Positions 8,123 through 17,035 of a stretch of DNA of 47,740 bases are shown here, piece after piece. The stretch comes from Bacillota bacterium. GTDB lineage: Bacteria; Bacillota; Sulfobacillia; RBS10-35; JAJYVN01. Under the pieces are notes generated by a model. That model was not told the DNA's origin and did no database searches. It saw nothing but the letters and a program-made list of their open reading frames with translations. The DNA lies in the NCBI GenBank assembly GCA_021791815.1, contig JAJYVV010000007.1:1-47740 (forward strand), written 5' to 3'. Position 1 is the first letter of the stretch. Each line of letters opens with the position of its first letter. Made by a program: the position numbers and the translations under genes.

Positions 8123-9612
8123 CGCCGGACCCGGGGCTGCGCGCCTACGTGATGCGCAGCGCGGCCGTGTGCATGGCGGGGCTGGTGGCCAACCAGGCCA
8201 TCGGCCAGCTCGGCGGGGCGCTGATCGCCCGGCGCCTCGCCTCCCCCGTGCTCTACGGGGAGCTGTCCCTGCTGCTGCAGCTGGTGAGCATGGCGGCCCT
8301 GGGGGTGGGCCTCGGCCTGGACGGCGCCCTGGTGTACGACGTGGCGACCGGCCGCCCCAACATGGCAGGGTCGCTGGCGGCGACCCGGAACGGGATGCTG
8401 GCGCTGGCGGCCCTGCCCGTCCTGCTCTGCGTGGCGGCCGCCCCGCTGGCGGCCGCGGGCTACGGCATCCCCGGCCTCGCCGGCGCGCTGCGCATCGGCG
8501 CCCTGGCGCTCTTTCCGCAGGCGGCCCTGAACGCGGCGACGGCCCTGCAGTCCGGCCTGCGGCGGTTCTCCGGGCAGATGGCCCTCACCGTGGCCGCCAC
8601 CACCCTCATGGTGGGCGGACGGCTCCTCGCGGTGCCCCTGCTGCTCCGCGGGGCCTCGCCGGGGTGGGTGGCGCTCGGCGGCGGGGCCGGGATCGCGATC
8701 GTGGCCGCGGTCGGTCTGGCGCTCGGGGCCCGCCTCGTCCCGGGCGGCCGCAAGGGACGGCCGGGCGGCCCCTCGGCAGGCTGGGCCGGGGAGATCCCGC
8801 GCATGCTCCGCTACGGATGGCCGCTCTGGGCCGGCAACCTGCTCAAGTCGTTCCAGCAATCGTACCTGGTCGTGGTCGCGGGGGCGCTGGGCCCCGCCGC
8901 CGCGGGCTTCGTCGCCAACGACGTGGCGTTGATCGGCTGGCCTTTCCTCGTGACCTGGGCCTTCCGGCTCGTCGCGGTCCCGCTGGTCGCGGCCGCCAGC
9001 GACCCGGCCGAGCGGCGGGCGCGGGCCAGCCTGTGCTTCCGGCTCAACCACCTGGCGCTCTTCCCCGTGGTCGCGGCGCTGTGCCTGTGGCCCCACGACC
9101 TGCTCGCCGCGATCTACGGAGGCCGCCTGGCCGCCGCGGCCGGCGCCCTGCCCCTGCTCGCCGTGGGGGTGTATGGGTCCTCGGTGGGCCGGCTGGCCAC
9201 GGACGCGCTGGCCGGGGCGAACCGGACCCGCTCCAGCCTGCCGATCATGCTCGTCTCGTCGCTGCCGCTCCTCGCGGGGGCCCCCTTCGCGGCGTCGCGG
9301 GGCATCCTCTGGCTTGGCGCCCTCTACGCGGTGGGGTGGCTGGCCTCGGGCGCATACGCGCTCGTCCTCCTGCAGCGGGTTGGCCTCGGCGTGCACGTCG
9401 TGCCCGCGTTCATCGAGCCGGCGGCGCCCACCGCCCTGGCCGTCCCCCTCGCGGTCTGGGCCGGGCGCGGCGGCGGCGTGTGGGCGGGGGCGGCCGCCGC
9501 CCTCGTCTTTGCGGCCGGGACGCTGTGGGTCTATCGCCGGGACGCGTGGCGCCCCGCGGCGCCGCCCGCGCGGCGCGTGGCCGGCGCCGCGGCGCGGGGT
9601 CCGGCCGCCTGA
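8119..9612 (+). CDS. MOP-superfamily (polysaccharide flippase-like) membrane protein in the riboflavin operon
   Basis: 497 residues with about 12-14 hydrophobic helices and short charged loops. The opening [29 protein letters not shown] and the internal [14 protein letters not shown] repeat-like restart at the middle are typical of Wzx/PST flippases of the MATE/MOP fold. GTG 8119 overlaps the ribBA stop, so it should be co-transcribed and coupled under the FMN riboswitch. By sequence it could move a lipid-linked glycan. By context it is a candidate flavin carrier, since MATE-fold riboflavin transporters are known in other bacteria. The similarity call rests on topology and a few motifs, not on a defined active site. 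Confidence 0.75.
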   Translation: MTPDPGLRAYVMRSAAVCMAGLVANQAIGQLGGALIARRLASPVLYGELSLLLQLVSMAALGVGLGLDGALVYDVATGRPNMAGSLAATRNGMLALAALPVLLCVAAAPLAAAGYGIPGLAGALRIGALALFPQAALNAATALQSGLRRFSGQMALTVAATTLMVGGRLLAVPLLLRGASPGWVALGGGAGIAIVAAVGLALGARLVPGGRKGRPGGPSAGWAGEIPRMLRYGWPLWAGNLLKSFQQSYLVVVAGALGPAAAGFVANDVALIGWPFLVTWAFRLVAVPLVAAASDPAERRARASLCFRLNHLALFPVVAALCLWPHDLLAAIYGGRLAAAAGALPLLAVGVYGSSVGRLATDALAGANRTRSSLPIMLVSSLPLLAGAPFAASRGILWLGALYAVGWLASGAYALVLLQRVGLGVHVVPAFIEPAAPTALAVPLAVWAGRGGGVWAGAAAALVFAAGTLWVYRRDAWRPAAPPARRVAGAAARGPAA

Positions 9613-9628
9613 CGACCCGGTGGGCCCG

Positions 9629-10159
9629 CTAGGCCGCGCGCGCCGCCTCCAGGAAGGTGCGCATCTGTCCCAGGGTCATCGGCCCCGTGTATACGCGGCG
9701 GATGACGCCGCGCGCGTCGAGGAAGAAGCTGGTCGGGAGGTAGTAGACCCCGTAGTCGGCGGTGACGAGGCCCTGCCCGTCGAGCAGGATCGGCCAGCCC
9801 AGGCCGTTCTGACCCGCGAAGAGCGAGACGAGCGAGGTCGATTCGTGCACGTCCACGCCCACGACCTCCACCTGCGCGCCGACCTGGGCGCGGAAGCGGG
9901 CGAGGGCCGGCATCTCCGCACGGCAGTCCGGACACCAGGTGGCCCAGAAGTTCAGCAGGACGGGCCGGCCGAGGAGGCCGGCGAGGGAGACGGTCCCCCC
10001 GCCCAGTTCCGGCAGCGAGAACGGCGGGGCCGGGTGGCCCACCGCGGGCCCGGGAAGGCCGGGGGCGGCGCCGCCCTGGCCCCAGCGTCCCGCGGCGACG
10101 CTGAAGAAGACGGCGGCCAGGACGAGCGCCAGCAGGGCGAGCACCGCCGGGCGCTTCAT
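9629..10159 (-). CDS. TlpA/ResA-like membrane-anchored thioredoxin
   Basis: 176 residues. A single N-terminal hydrophobic segment (about 5-23) acts as a signal anchor. The thioredoxin domain follows, with VGHPAPPFSLPELGG and the active-site WCPDC (C76, C79). A cis-Pro loop is visible as YYLPTSFFLDARG. This TlpA/ResA form reduces or delivers to extracytoplasmic disulfides, for example in cytochrome c or CuA maturation. ATG 10159 overlaps the stop of the upstream Lgt-like gene (ATGA), so the pair is coupled. It converges with the flippase gene, 16 bases away. Confidence 0.87.
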   Translation of the reverse strand: MKRPAVLALLALVLAAVFFSVAAGRWGQGGAAPGLPGPAVGHPAPPFSLPELGGGTVSLAGLLGRPVLLNFWATWCPDCRAEMPALARFRAQVGAQVEVVGVDVHESTSLVSLFAGQNGLGWPILLDGQGLVTADYGVYYLPTSFFLDARGVIRRVYTGPMTLGQMRTFLEAARAA

Positions 10160-10875
10160 CCGGCCCTCGCCGCCCGAGCGGACAGCCACGCGGCCAGGGC
10201 AAGGCCGGCGGCGGCCGCGGCGGCGTCGCCGACCTGCGTGAGGGACCACGGCCCCATCGCGGGCGCGGCCTGCTCCGCGAAGCCCAGCACGAAGCGCAAC
10301 GCGGAGGAAAGCACGACGAAGGTCGCCGCGTTCTGGCCCGGGTAGTCCCGCCGGGGCCACTGCCACGACAGCAAGGCCGCCAGGGCGGCGAAACCGGCGA
10401 GGGCGAGCAGGGGCACCGCGTCGATCCCGGCGCCGATGCCCAGGGGCGGCAGCCGCGACGGGGCCGGCATCCCGAGCCACCCCACCGCCACCGCGAGCGA
10501 GGCCGCCGGCGCGATCGCGTCGACGGCCTCCCACCGGCGGGCCGCCGGCAGGTGCCTCAGCCCCAGCCACGCCCCGATCGCGGCCCCGGCGAGGGCGCCG
10601 GTGAACGATACGGATGTGGCCGTCACGGTCAGCCACCCCGCGGGGTTGCCCGGGCGCAGGTCGACCGCCAGGAGCTGGTTGCCGAGCCGCCCACCGAGCA
10701 GGGCGCCGAGGAGCAGGGGCACGGCCGCGGCGCCCACGTCCGCCTGCAGCGCGGGCCGCCGCCGGACCGCGGCGGCCGCGGCCAGGGCGCCGAGCAGCAG
10801 GCCTGCCGCGGCCGCGGCGAGCAGGCCGCTGATCGCGAACGGCCCGAAGAGGGGGATGATCTGCGGCAACACCAT
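10156..10875 (-). CDS. Lgt-like polytopic membrane protein, catalytic residues not conserved
   Basis: 239 residues, about seven hydrophobic segments. The layout and the blocks LLGGRLGNQLL, VSFTGALAGAAIGAWLG and DAIAPAASLAVAVGWLG resemble prolipoprotein diacylglyceryl transferase. In true Lgt the first loop has an essential His (MSFHGG-type motif) and the second a GRxGNF motif with essential Arg and Asn. Here these read SFTG and VGWLGMPAP, so it is unlikely to transfer diacylglycerol. It is coupled to a TlpA-like thioredoxin and may act with it in extracytoplasmic redox transport. The function is not known. Confidence 0.6.
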   Translation of the reverse strand: MVLPQIIPLFGPFAISGLLAAAAAGLLLGALAAAAAVRRRPALQADVGAAAVPLLLGALLGGRLGNQLLAVDLRPGNPAGWLTVTATSVSFTGALAGAAIGAWLGLRHLPAARRWEAVDAIAPAASLAVAVGWLGMPAPSRLPPLGIGAGIDAVPLLALAGFAALAALLSWQWPRRDYPGQNAATFVVLSSALRFVLGFAEQAAPAMGPWSLTQVGDAAAAAAGLALAAWLSARAARAG

Positions 10876-10944
10876 GGCTCTCCCCGCCCTCCCCGCCTCG
10901 GCGCCCCTCCGACCCGGAGGAAAACAGGCTCGGCCCGCGGAGCC

Positions 10945-12294
10945 TCAGGCGGTGGGCCGCCCCAGCGCGGCGCGCCGCTCGGGCCGGACGTTGGGCACCA
11001 GGGTGAACACCAGGACGCCCAGGGCGGAGGCGATCGCCACGGCGCGGAACATGCCCGGGAACCCGGCGCGCGCCGCGGCGGCGGTGAGGATCACCGGACC
11101 CGCCGCAAGGCCCACGGAGCGAAAGACCGCGATCAGCGACAGCGCGAGGCCGGGTCTCTCATCGCGGTAGAGGCTCAGCGCCATCCGGTTAATGGGCGCG
11201 CCCATGGTGAAGGCGGTGGCGAGCCCCAGGCAGAGCATCGCCGCGACGAAGCCGGCCATGTGCAGCGTGCCTCGGCCCAGGAGCACGCCCCCGAGCACCG
11301 CGGCGGCGAGCCCGACCTGCAGGGGACCCCGCGGCCCGATGCGGTCCACCAGCACGCCGCCCGCCCCCGCGAGGACGGCCCCGGAGAGGGCCGCCGGCAT
11401 CAGCGCCACCCCCGAGGCGAACACGCCCAGGTGCAGGCGGGCCTGGGCCATCGAAGGCACGAACACGGCCGCGGACATGTCGAGGCCGATGACGGCCGCG
11501 CCGGCGATCAGGGCGATCCCTCCGCGCGAGGCGAGCGGTCCCGTGTCGAGAAAGGGGAGGCGCGCGGTTCGCTGCCGCCAGGCGAAGAGCGCGACCGCCG
11601 CGGCCCCGCCGGCCAGACAGAGCCAGCGCCAGGGGCCCGGGACCGCCAGCGCCAGGAGCAGGCCGGTCAGGCCCGCGGAAAAGCCCACGCCCCCCGCGGG
11701 ATCGGGGATCCCGTCCGTCGCTGCGACGGCGGCGCGGGCCGGGCCGCGCGGCTCGCGCGCCGCCGCGACGGCGAGCCCCGCGAGGGGCACGTTGATGGCG
11801 AAGATCGCCGGCCAGCCCACGAACTGGGCCAACGCGCCGCCCACGTTGGGTCCGACGACCGCGGCGAGCCCGAAGACGCCGCCGAAGACGCCGAGCGCGA
11901 GGCCGCGCCGCTCGCGCGGGAACAGCGCCACGCCCTCGGCCTGCGCGTTGGGATACACCGCCCCGGCGCCCGCTCCCTGGATGGCGCGCGCCGCGAGGAA
12001 GGCCCAGAAGCCGGCGCCGGCCGAGAATGTGGCGAGCAGCGAGGCGACGCCGAACGCGACCAGGCCGGCCCGGAACACGCGGCGGCGGCCGATCCGGTCG
12101 CCGAGCGCGCCGGCCATGACGGTCGAAGCGACGTAGGCGACCGTGTAGACGGTGACGGTCCAGGCGTTCCACCGCAGCGAGACGTGGAAGGCGCGCGCGA
12201 TGACCGGGAACGCCGGTCCGATCACACCGGTGTCCAGCGCCCCCAGGAAGACGCCCAGCAGGTATACGCCGAGCGCCCGGCCGTCGACGCGCAC
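10945..12294 (-). CDS. MFS exporter, DHA2 (EmrB/QacA)-like
   Basis: 449 residues from GTG 12294, chosen because GGGGAGG lies 8 bases upstream; a GTG at 12363 would add 23 residues without a good ribosome site. Thirteen to fourteen hydrophobic segments. Motif C-like GALDTGVIGPAFPVI starts TM1, the MFS motif A loop is GALGDRIGRRRVF, and TM5 has VFGLAAVVGPNVGGAL. These fit proton-driven drug or metabolite exporters of the DHA2 type. The substrate is unknown. It lies upstream of the Lgt-like/TlpA pair on the same strand with a ~70-base gap, and divergently from the oxidase operon. Confidence 0.82.
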   Translation of the reverse strand: MRVDGRALGVYLLGVFLGALDTGVIGPAFPVIARAFHVSLRWNAWTVTVYTVAYVASTVMAGALGDRIGRRRVFRAGLVAFGVASLLATFSAGAGFWAFLAARAIQGAGAGAVYPNAQAEGVALFPRERRGLALGVFGGVFGLAAVVGPNVGGALAQFVGWPAIFAINVPLAGLAVAAAREPRGPARAAVAATDGIPDPAGGVGFSAGLTGLLLALAVPGPWRWLCLAGGAAAVALFAWRQRTARLPFLDTGPLASRGGIALIAGAAVIGLDMSAAVFVPSMAQARLHLGVFASGVALMPAALSGAVLAGAGGVLVDRIGPRGPLQVGLAAAVLGGVLLGRGTLHMAGFVAAMLCLGLATAFTMGAPINRMALSLYRDERPGLALSLIAVFRSVGLAAGPVILTAAAARAGFPGMFRAVAIASALGVLVFTLVPNVRPERRAALGRPTA

Positions 12295-12779
12295 GGGCGA
12301 CGCCTCCCCGAGCCGGCGCGGGCGGCCGGCCCCGGGCACGCCGGCGCCCGCGGGGCAGCCCACCAGGCCGCGATCCTATCGCAGTGCCGGGACCCCGTTC
12401 AACCTCAAGCCCACGCCGCGATCGGGATCAGGAACGTTCCGATGGCCCGCTCCTGCGGCACGGTGTACCTTTCCGATGGATTGCCATCGCGGGGGCTCAT
12501 GCCGGCGATGGGTTGGCCAAGCCGTCCCGCGGCCCCGGCGCGGCTGCCCGCGGAGGCGGGAAGCCGCGGGCGGCCGACGCCGGGCGAGGCGAGAGCGGCC
12601 CCCCCCGGCGTGCCGCGCCGCGCGTGGCCGGGCGTCCGGGGGCGGAGGCCGTTTGCGCCCCCTCCCTGCCCGGGAGGGGCCTCCTGGGGCGCGACGAATA
12701 CGGCACAGGTTCGGCCTCGCCAGGCCGGCGGAGCGGGCCCCGGACAACGTGGCGGAGCGAGCGGGGAGGCGTGCGCGAC
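12295..12779. other. Divergent intergenic region between the MFS gene and the caa3 operon
   Basis: About 480 bases without a recognised gene. It must carry promoters in both directions. The perfect 10-bp palindrome GGAACGTTCC is at 12431-12440. A TACCTT box at 12466-12471 could be a plus-strand -10 element, with no good -35. The 3' end carries GGGGAGG (12763-12769), the ribosome site of ctaC. Confidence 0.45.
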
Positions 12780-13844
12780 TTGGCTTTGCGGCCGCGGTTG
12801 CCATGGCGCAGACTGGGCCTGGGCGCGGCGACGGCGGGCCTCGCGGCGCTCGCGGCCTGCGGGCGCGTCCCTCAGACGGCCCTGCACCCGGCCGGCCCCG
12901 TGGCCGCCCTGGAACTCCACCTCATGGCCGAGAGCCTCTGGATCATGGTGGGTGTCTTCATCGTGGTCCTCGGGCTCCTCGGATACGCCTTGGTGCGCTT
13001 CCGGGAGCGGCCCGGCGACACCCACGTGCCCAAGCAGGTCGAGGGGAACCTGCGGCTCGAACTGCTGTGGACGGTCGTACCGTTCATCCTCCTGATCATC
13101 ATCGCGATCCCCACCTTCAGGGACAACTTCGCCCTGGCGGCCGACCAGACGGGATCCAACGTCCTGGACGTGACGGTCGTAGGTCACCAGTGGTGGTGGG
13201 AGTTCGACTACCCGAGCCTCGGCATCGTGACGGCCGACGAGATGCACATCCCGGTCGGCACCCGCGTCGAGCTGACGCTGGAGTCCGCCGATGTGCTGCA
13301 CAGCTTCTGGGTGCCCGCGCTGGCCGGCAAGGAGGATACCGTGCCGGGCCACCCCAACACGATGTGGTTCGAGGCCACGCAGCCCGGGACGTTCCCCGGC
13401 CAGTGCGCCGAATTCTGCGGCACCTCGCACAGCGACATGCGGCTGCTCGTGATCGCCCAGAGCCAGGCGCAGTTCCAGCAGTGGGTCCAGGGCTTCCAGC
13501 AGCCGGACAGCACCCCCCAGACGCCGCAGGCCCAGCAGGGCGCCCAGCTCTTCCAGACCTACTGCGCGACCTGCCACGTCATCGACGGAGCGGCGTGGCA
13601 GACCACGCCGCTCACGAAATCGCAGACCGGCCCGACCGGCTTCCCCATCGCACCGAACCTCACCGACCTGTCGGCCCACCAGACGCTGGCTGCGGCGACC
13701 CTGGCCAACACGACCTCCGACCTCACGGAGTGGATCGACAACGCCCAGGCCCTGATGCCCGGCGTGATCATGCCCACGTTCCAGGGCGTGCTGACGCAGG
13801 CCCAGGAGCAGGACGTGGCGGACTACCTGGAGGGCCTGACCTGA
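12780..13844 (+). CDS. ctaC: caa3-type cytochrome c oxidase subunit II with fused cytochrome c domain (lipoprotein)
   Basis: About 354 residues. A lipoprotein signal (RRLGLGAATAGLAALAAC, modified Cys27) is followed by two TM helices, the CuA cupredoxin domain (VVGHQWWWEFDYP; HSFWVPALAG; C209-AEF-C213, H217, M220) and a C-terminal class I cytochrome c with CATCH (C262, C265, H266) and a probable Met ligand in MPGVIMPTFQG. This makes it the electron entry subunit of a caa3 oxidase. The start is uncertain: GTG 12771 lies only one base after GGGGAGG, while TTG 12780 has a normal spacing of 10 and is used here. It heads the ctaCDEF cluster. Confidence 0.92.
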   Translation: MALRPRLPWRRLGLGAATAGLAALAACGRVPQTALHPAGPVAALELHLMAESLWIMVGVFIVVLGLLGYALVRFRERPGDTHVPKQVEGNLRLELLWTVVPFILLIIIAIPTFRDNFALAADQTGSNVLDVTVVGHQWWWEFDYPSLGIVTADEMHIPVGTRVELTLESADVLHSFWVPALAGKEDTVPGHPNTMWFEATQPGTFPGQCAEFCGTSHSDMRLLVIAQSQAQFQQWVQGFQQPDSTPQTPQAQQGAQLFQTYCATCHVIDGAAWQTTPLTKSQTGPTGFPIAPNLTDLSAHQTLAAATLANTTSDLTEWIDNAQALMPGVIMPTFQGVLTQAQEQDVADYLEGLT

Positions 13845-13914
13845 AGGCGGCTCCGACGCGGCCGGGGCTCCGGTGGGCGACGGCGGCGGGGCCCGGCGGA
13901 AAGAGGGCGACGGC

Positions 13915-15906
13915 ATGGCCGCGGTGACCGAACGACTCGTGGGAACCGCCCCCCGGACCCGCTCCGAGAGCGGGGTCTGGAGCTGGATCACCACGGTCGA
14001 CCACAAGCGCATCGGCATCCTCTACCTGGTGACGTCGCTCTGCTTCTTCTTCATCGGAGGGCTGGAGGCGTTCCTGATGCGCCTGCAGCTCGCCACGCCG
14101 GACGCCCACGTGGTGAGCGAGGTCGTCTTCAACGAGCTCTTCACCATGCACGGTCTGACCATGATCTTCTTGGCCATCATGCCGATGTCGATCGGCTTCA
14201 TCAACTACATGGTACCCCTGCAGATCGGTGCCCGCGACGTCGCCTTCCCGCGGCTGAACGCCCTGTCCTACTGGCTGTTCCTCGCCGGGGGCCTCGTCCT
14301 GAACTCCGGCTGGCTGCTCGGCGGGGCGGCCAACGCGGGCTGGTACAACTATGCCCCCATCAACATCGGCCAACACGTGATCAACGGCGTCAGCACAAAC
14401 CTCAACCCGGGCCCGGACAGCATGGGGATCACGTTCTACGCCATCGGCCTGCAGCTCGCCGGCATCGGGACCCTCATGAGCGGCGTGAACTTCATCGTGA
14501 CGATCGTGAACATGCGGGCGCCGGGCATGACGCCCATGCGGCTGCCCCTGTTCGTCTGGACCACGCTGATCACGTCCGTCCTGATCATCTTCGCGTTCCC
14601 CGCCTTCACGGCCGACCTCTTCCTGCTGACGCTCGACCGCCTCTTCGGCACCGGGTTCTTCAACGTGGCGCAGGGCGGGGACGTGCTGCTCTGGCAGCAG
14701 CTCTTCTGGATCTTCGGCCATCCCGAGGTCTACATCCTGATCATGCCCGCCTTCGGCATCATCTCCGAGGTGATCCCGACCTACTCGCGCAAGACCATCT
14801 TCGGCTACAGCTCGATGGTGTTCGCCATTGTGGCCATCGCCTTCCTCGCCTTCATGGTCTGGAGCCACCACATGTTCACGGTCGGCATGGGGCCGCTCGT
14901 GAACTCGGTCTTCGCCGCCACGTCGATGGTCATCGCGGTCCCGACCGGCGTGAAGATCTTCAACTGGATCGCCACCATGATCGGCGGCCGCATCCGCATG
15001 ACGACGTCGATGCTCTTCGCCGTGGGCTTCCTCGTATGCTTCGTCATCGGCGGCATGAGCGGCGTCATGCTGGCGGTGCCGCCCGCGGACTATCAGTTCA
15101 ACGACAGCTACTTCCTCGTGGCCCACATCCACTACGTGCTGATCGGAGGCGCCCTGTTCGCCCTCTTCGCCGGCATCTACTACTGGTTTCCCAAGATCAG
15201 CGGCCGGATGCTGGATGAGCACCTCGGCAAGTGGTCCTTCTGGCTCATCTTCATCGGGTTCAACGTCACCTTCTTCCCCATGCACTTCCTGGGCGTGGAG
15301 GGCATGCCGCGCCGGGTGGCGAGCTACCCGGCGAACCTGGACCTCCGCCTGTGGAACGCGGTGGCGACATTCGGCGTGTTCATCCTCACGGCGGGCCTCA
15401 TCGTCTTCCTCGCCAACCTGCGCAAGTCGCTGCGGTCCGGCCAGGCGGCGGGCGCCGACCCCTGGGACGGCCGGGGCCTGGAGTGGTCCATCCCCTCGCC
15501 CGCGCCGGAGTACAACTTCGCGGCGGTGCCCCTGGTGCGCGGCCGCGACCCGCTCTGGGTGGAGAAGACATACGGCGACGGCCACATGATCCCGTATGTG
15601 CCCGGCGGCGCCGCCCCGGAGGCCGAGGCGGGCGGCCACGGGCATGCGGCGGCCGAGGGGCACGGCGAGGGCGGCCCTGGCGGCGAGGGACACGGGGCGG
15701 GCCATGGCCACGGGATCCACATGCCCAACCCGACCCCGCTGCCCTTCTACCTGGCGATCGCGCTGACCGTCGCGGCGTACGGCACCATCTTCAAGGTCCC
15801 CGAGATCATGGTCCTCGGACTCCTGGGGACGTTCTTCTTCGTCTTCCGCCTGATCTACGATCACGACCCGGGCCACCACGTCCTGCCCGAGGAGGATGCT
15901 GGGTGA
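13915..15906 (+). CDS. ctaD: Cytochrome c oxidase subunit I with His/Gly-rich linker and extra C-terminal helices
   Basis: 663 residues from ATG 13915, with GAGGG 7-8 bases upstream. This is the heme-copper catalytic subunit. Visible landmarks are WITTVDHKRIGILYL, HGLTMIF (low-spin heme ligand region), FGHPEVYIL with the cross-linked His-Tyr pair (H269, Y273), WSHHMF (CuB H318/H319) and HIHYVLIGG. After the usual 12-helix core a tail carries a His/Gly/Glu-rich linker (about 575-602) and then one or two more hydrophobic segments ending in DHDPGHHVL. The stop overlaps the ctaE start. The His-rich linker is unusual and could bind metal. Confidence 0.96.
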   Translation: MAAVTERLVGTAPRTRSESGVWSWITTVDHKRIGILYLVTSLCFFFIGGLEAFLMRLQLATPDAHVVSEVVFNELFTMHGLTMIFLAIMPMSIGFINYMVPLQIGARDVAFPRLNALSYWLFLAGGLVLNSGWLLGGAANAGWYNYAPINIGQHVINGVSTNLNPGPDSMGITFYAIGLQLAGIGTLMSGVNFIVTIVNMRAPGMTPMRLPLFVWTTLITSVLIIFAFPAFTADLFLLTLDRLFGTGFFNVAQGGDVLLWQQLFWIFGHPEVYILIMPAFGIISEVIPTYSRKTIFGYSSMVFAIVAIAFLAFMVWSHHMFTVGMGPLVNSVFAATSMVIAVPTGVKIFNWIATMIGGRIRMTTSMLFAVGFLVCFVIGGMSGVMLAVPPADYQFNDSYFLVAHIHYVLIGGALFALFAGIYYWFPKISGRMLDEHLGKWSFWLIFIGFNVTFFPMHFLGVEGMPRRVASYPANLDLRLWNAVATFGVFILTAGLIVFLANLRKSLRSGQAAGADPWDGRGLEWSIPSPAPEYNFAAVPLVRGRDPLWVEKTYGDGHMIPYVPGGAAPEAEAGGHGHAAAEGHGEGGPGGEGHGAGHGHGIHMPNPTPLPFYLAIALTVAAYGTIFKVPEIMVLGLLGTFFFVFRLIYDHDPGHHVLPEEDAG

Positions 15907-16526
15907 TCGAGCCGTCGCACTCCGGGGAGTTCGGCGCTCCGCGCGGCACGTACCACGAGGCGACCCCGGCCGAGAACAACAAGCTGGGCATCTGGCTGTG
16001 GCTCGCCTCCGACTGCGCGCTGTTCGCGTCGCTGATCGCCACCTACCTGTCCCTGCACGGGCAGACGCTGGCCGGGCCGGGCCCCAAGCAGCTCTTCGAC
16101 CTGCGGATCACGGTGACCGCGACGTTCGTCCTGCTGTGCAGCAGCATGACGATGGGCATGGGGCTGGAGGCCGCGCAGCGCTGCGACTACCGTGGCGTGC
16201 TGCGCTGGCTGATCCCCACGGCGGTGCTGGGGCTGGCCTTCGTCGGCATGCAGGTCTTCGAGTTCACGCATTATGTCCTGCAGGGCCTCACGCTCCAGGT
16301 CAGCGACTTCGGCGCCAGCTTCTTCACGCTGGTCGGCTTCCACGGCCTGCACGTGAGCTTCGGGGTCGCCTGGATCACGTCGCTTTTGATCTACGTCTTC
16401 CGGAAGAAGCGCGTCGACCAGGCCGACGCCTGGCGCTTCGAGGCGGTCAGCCTCTACTGGTACTTCGTCGACGTGGTCTGGGTCGTCATCTTCACGGTCG
16501 TGTACCTGATGGGAAAGGTGGGCTGA
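15903..16526 (+). CDS. ctaE: Cytochrome c oxidase subunit III
   Basis: 207 residues with five hydrophobic segments. GTG 15903 overlaps the ctaD stop. Family blocks are NKLGIWLWLASDCALFASLI, GASFFTLVGFHGLHVSFG, EAVSLYWYFVDVVWVVIF. Subunit III stabilises subunit I and has no redox centre. Part of the ctaCDEF operon, followed after four bases by ctaF. Confidence 0.95.
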   Translation: MIEPSHSGEFGAPRGTYHEATPAENNKLGIWLWLASDCALFASLIATYLSLHGQTLAGPGPKQLFDLRITVTATFVLLCSSMTMGMGLEAAQRCDYRGVLRWLIPTAVLGLAFVGMQVFEFTHYVLQGLTLQVSDFGASFFTLVGFHGLHVSFGVAWITSLLIYVFRKKRVDQADAWRFEAVSLYWYFVDVVWVVIFTVVYLMGKVG

Positions 16527-16530
16527 TCCG

Positions 16531-16866
16531 ATGGGCCACATGGAGCCGGCCCACACACCGCCCGGCCCGGCGCCGGCCACGCCGAGCGCCGGCGAGGCCT
16601 CGGCCGGCCGGACCCACGTCACCGTGGCCATCCTTCTGGCCTGCCTGACCATCGTGGCGTTCGGCATCGTGTGGCTCCGGGCGATCCCCACGGGGGACAT
16701 GCTGCCGGTGCTCCTGGTGCTCGCCCTCGCGCAGATCGTGCTCCAGACCCTGTACTACATGCGCCTCCGCGTCGACAACCGCAAGTTCGCGATCTTCTTC
16801 GGCGGCGGCGTCACGCTGGCGGTCGTGATCAGCGTCTTCGCCCACCTGCTGCTCCTTGCCCGCTGA
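16531..16866 (+). CDS. ctaF: Cytochrome c oxidase subunit IV (CtaF-like)
   Basis: 111 residues with a Pro/Ala-rich N-terminal tail and three hydrophobic helices (about 30-50, 57-75, 86-109). The YYMRLRVDNRKFAIFF loop is typical of prokaryotic subunit IV. Position directly after ctaE supports the call. It is a small accessory subunit of the caa3 oxidase. Confidence 0.85.
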   Translation: MGHMEPAHTPPGPAPATPSAGEASAGRTHVTVAILLACLTIVAFGIVWLRAIPTGDMLPVLLVLALAQIVLQTLYYMRLRVDNRKFAIFFGGGVTLAVVISVFAHLLLLAR

Positions 16867-17035
16867 CCCCCGGCGGGGCACCCGCCGAGATGGGCATCCT
16901 TTCGGGTAGGATGGGGCGTCACCGGCGGGCGGGACAGGACCTCCGCCGCCGCGATGCCGCACGGGTCTCCGGCGGCGGTGCCGGCCGGACGCGGATTCCG
17001 GGCGAGAGCATGTTGGCGGCGGCTGGCCGGGAGGC

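Noticed and set aside
12431-12440. GGAACGTTCC palindrome as an operator
   Set aside because: Only 10 bp, single copy in the region and no regulator to link it to; too short to call.
16884-16912. Promoter upstream of ctaB (TAGGAT at 16907-16912)
   Set aside because: No -35 resembling TTGACA at 16-18 bases, and ctaB is likely read from the ctaC promoter.
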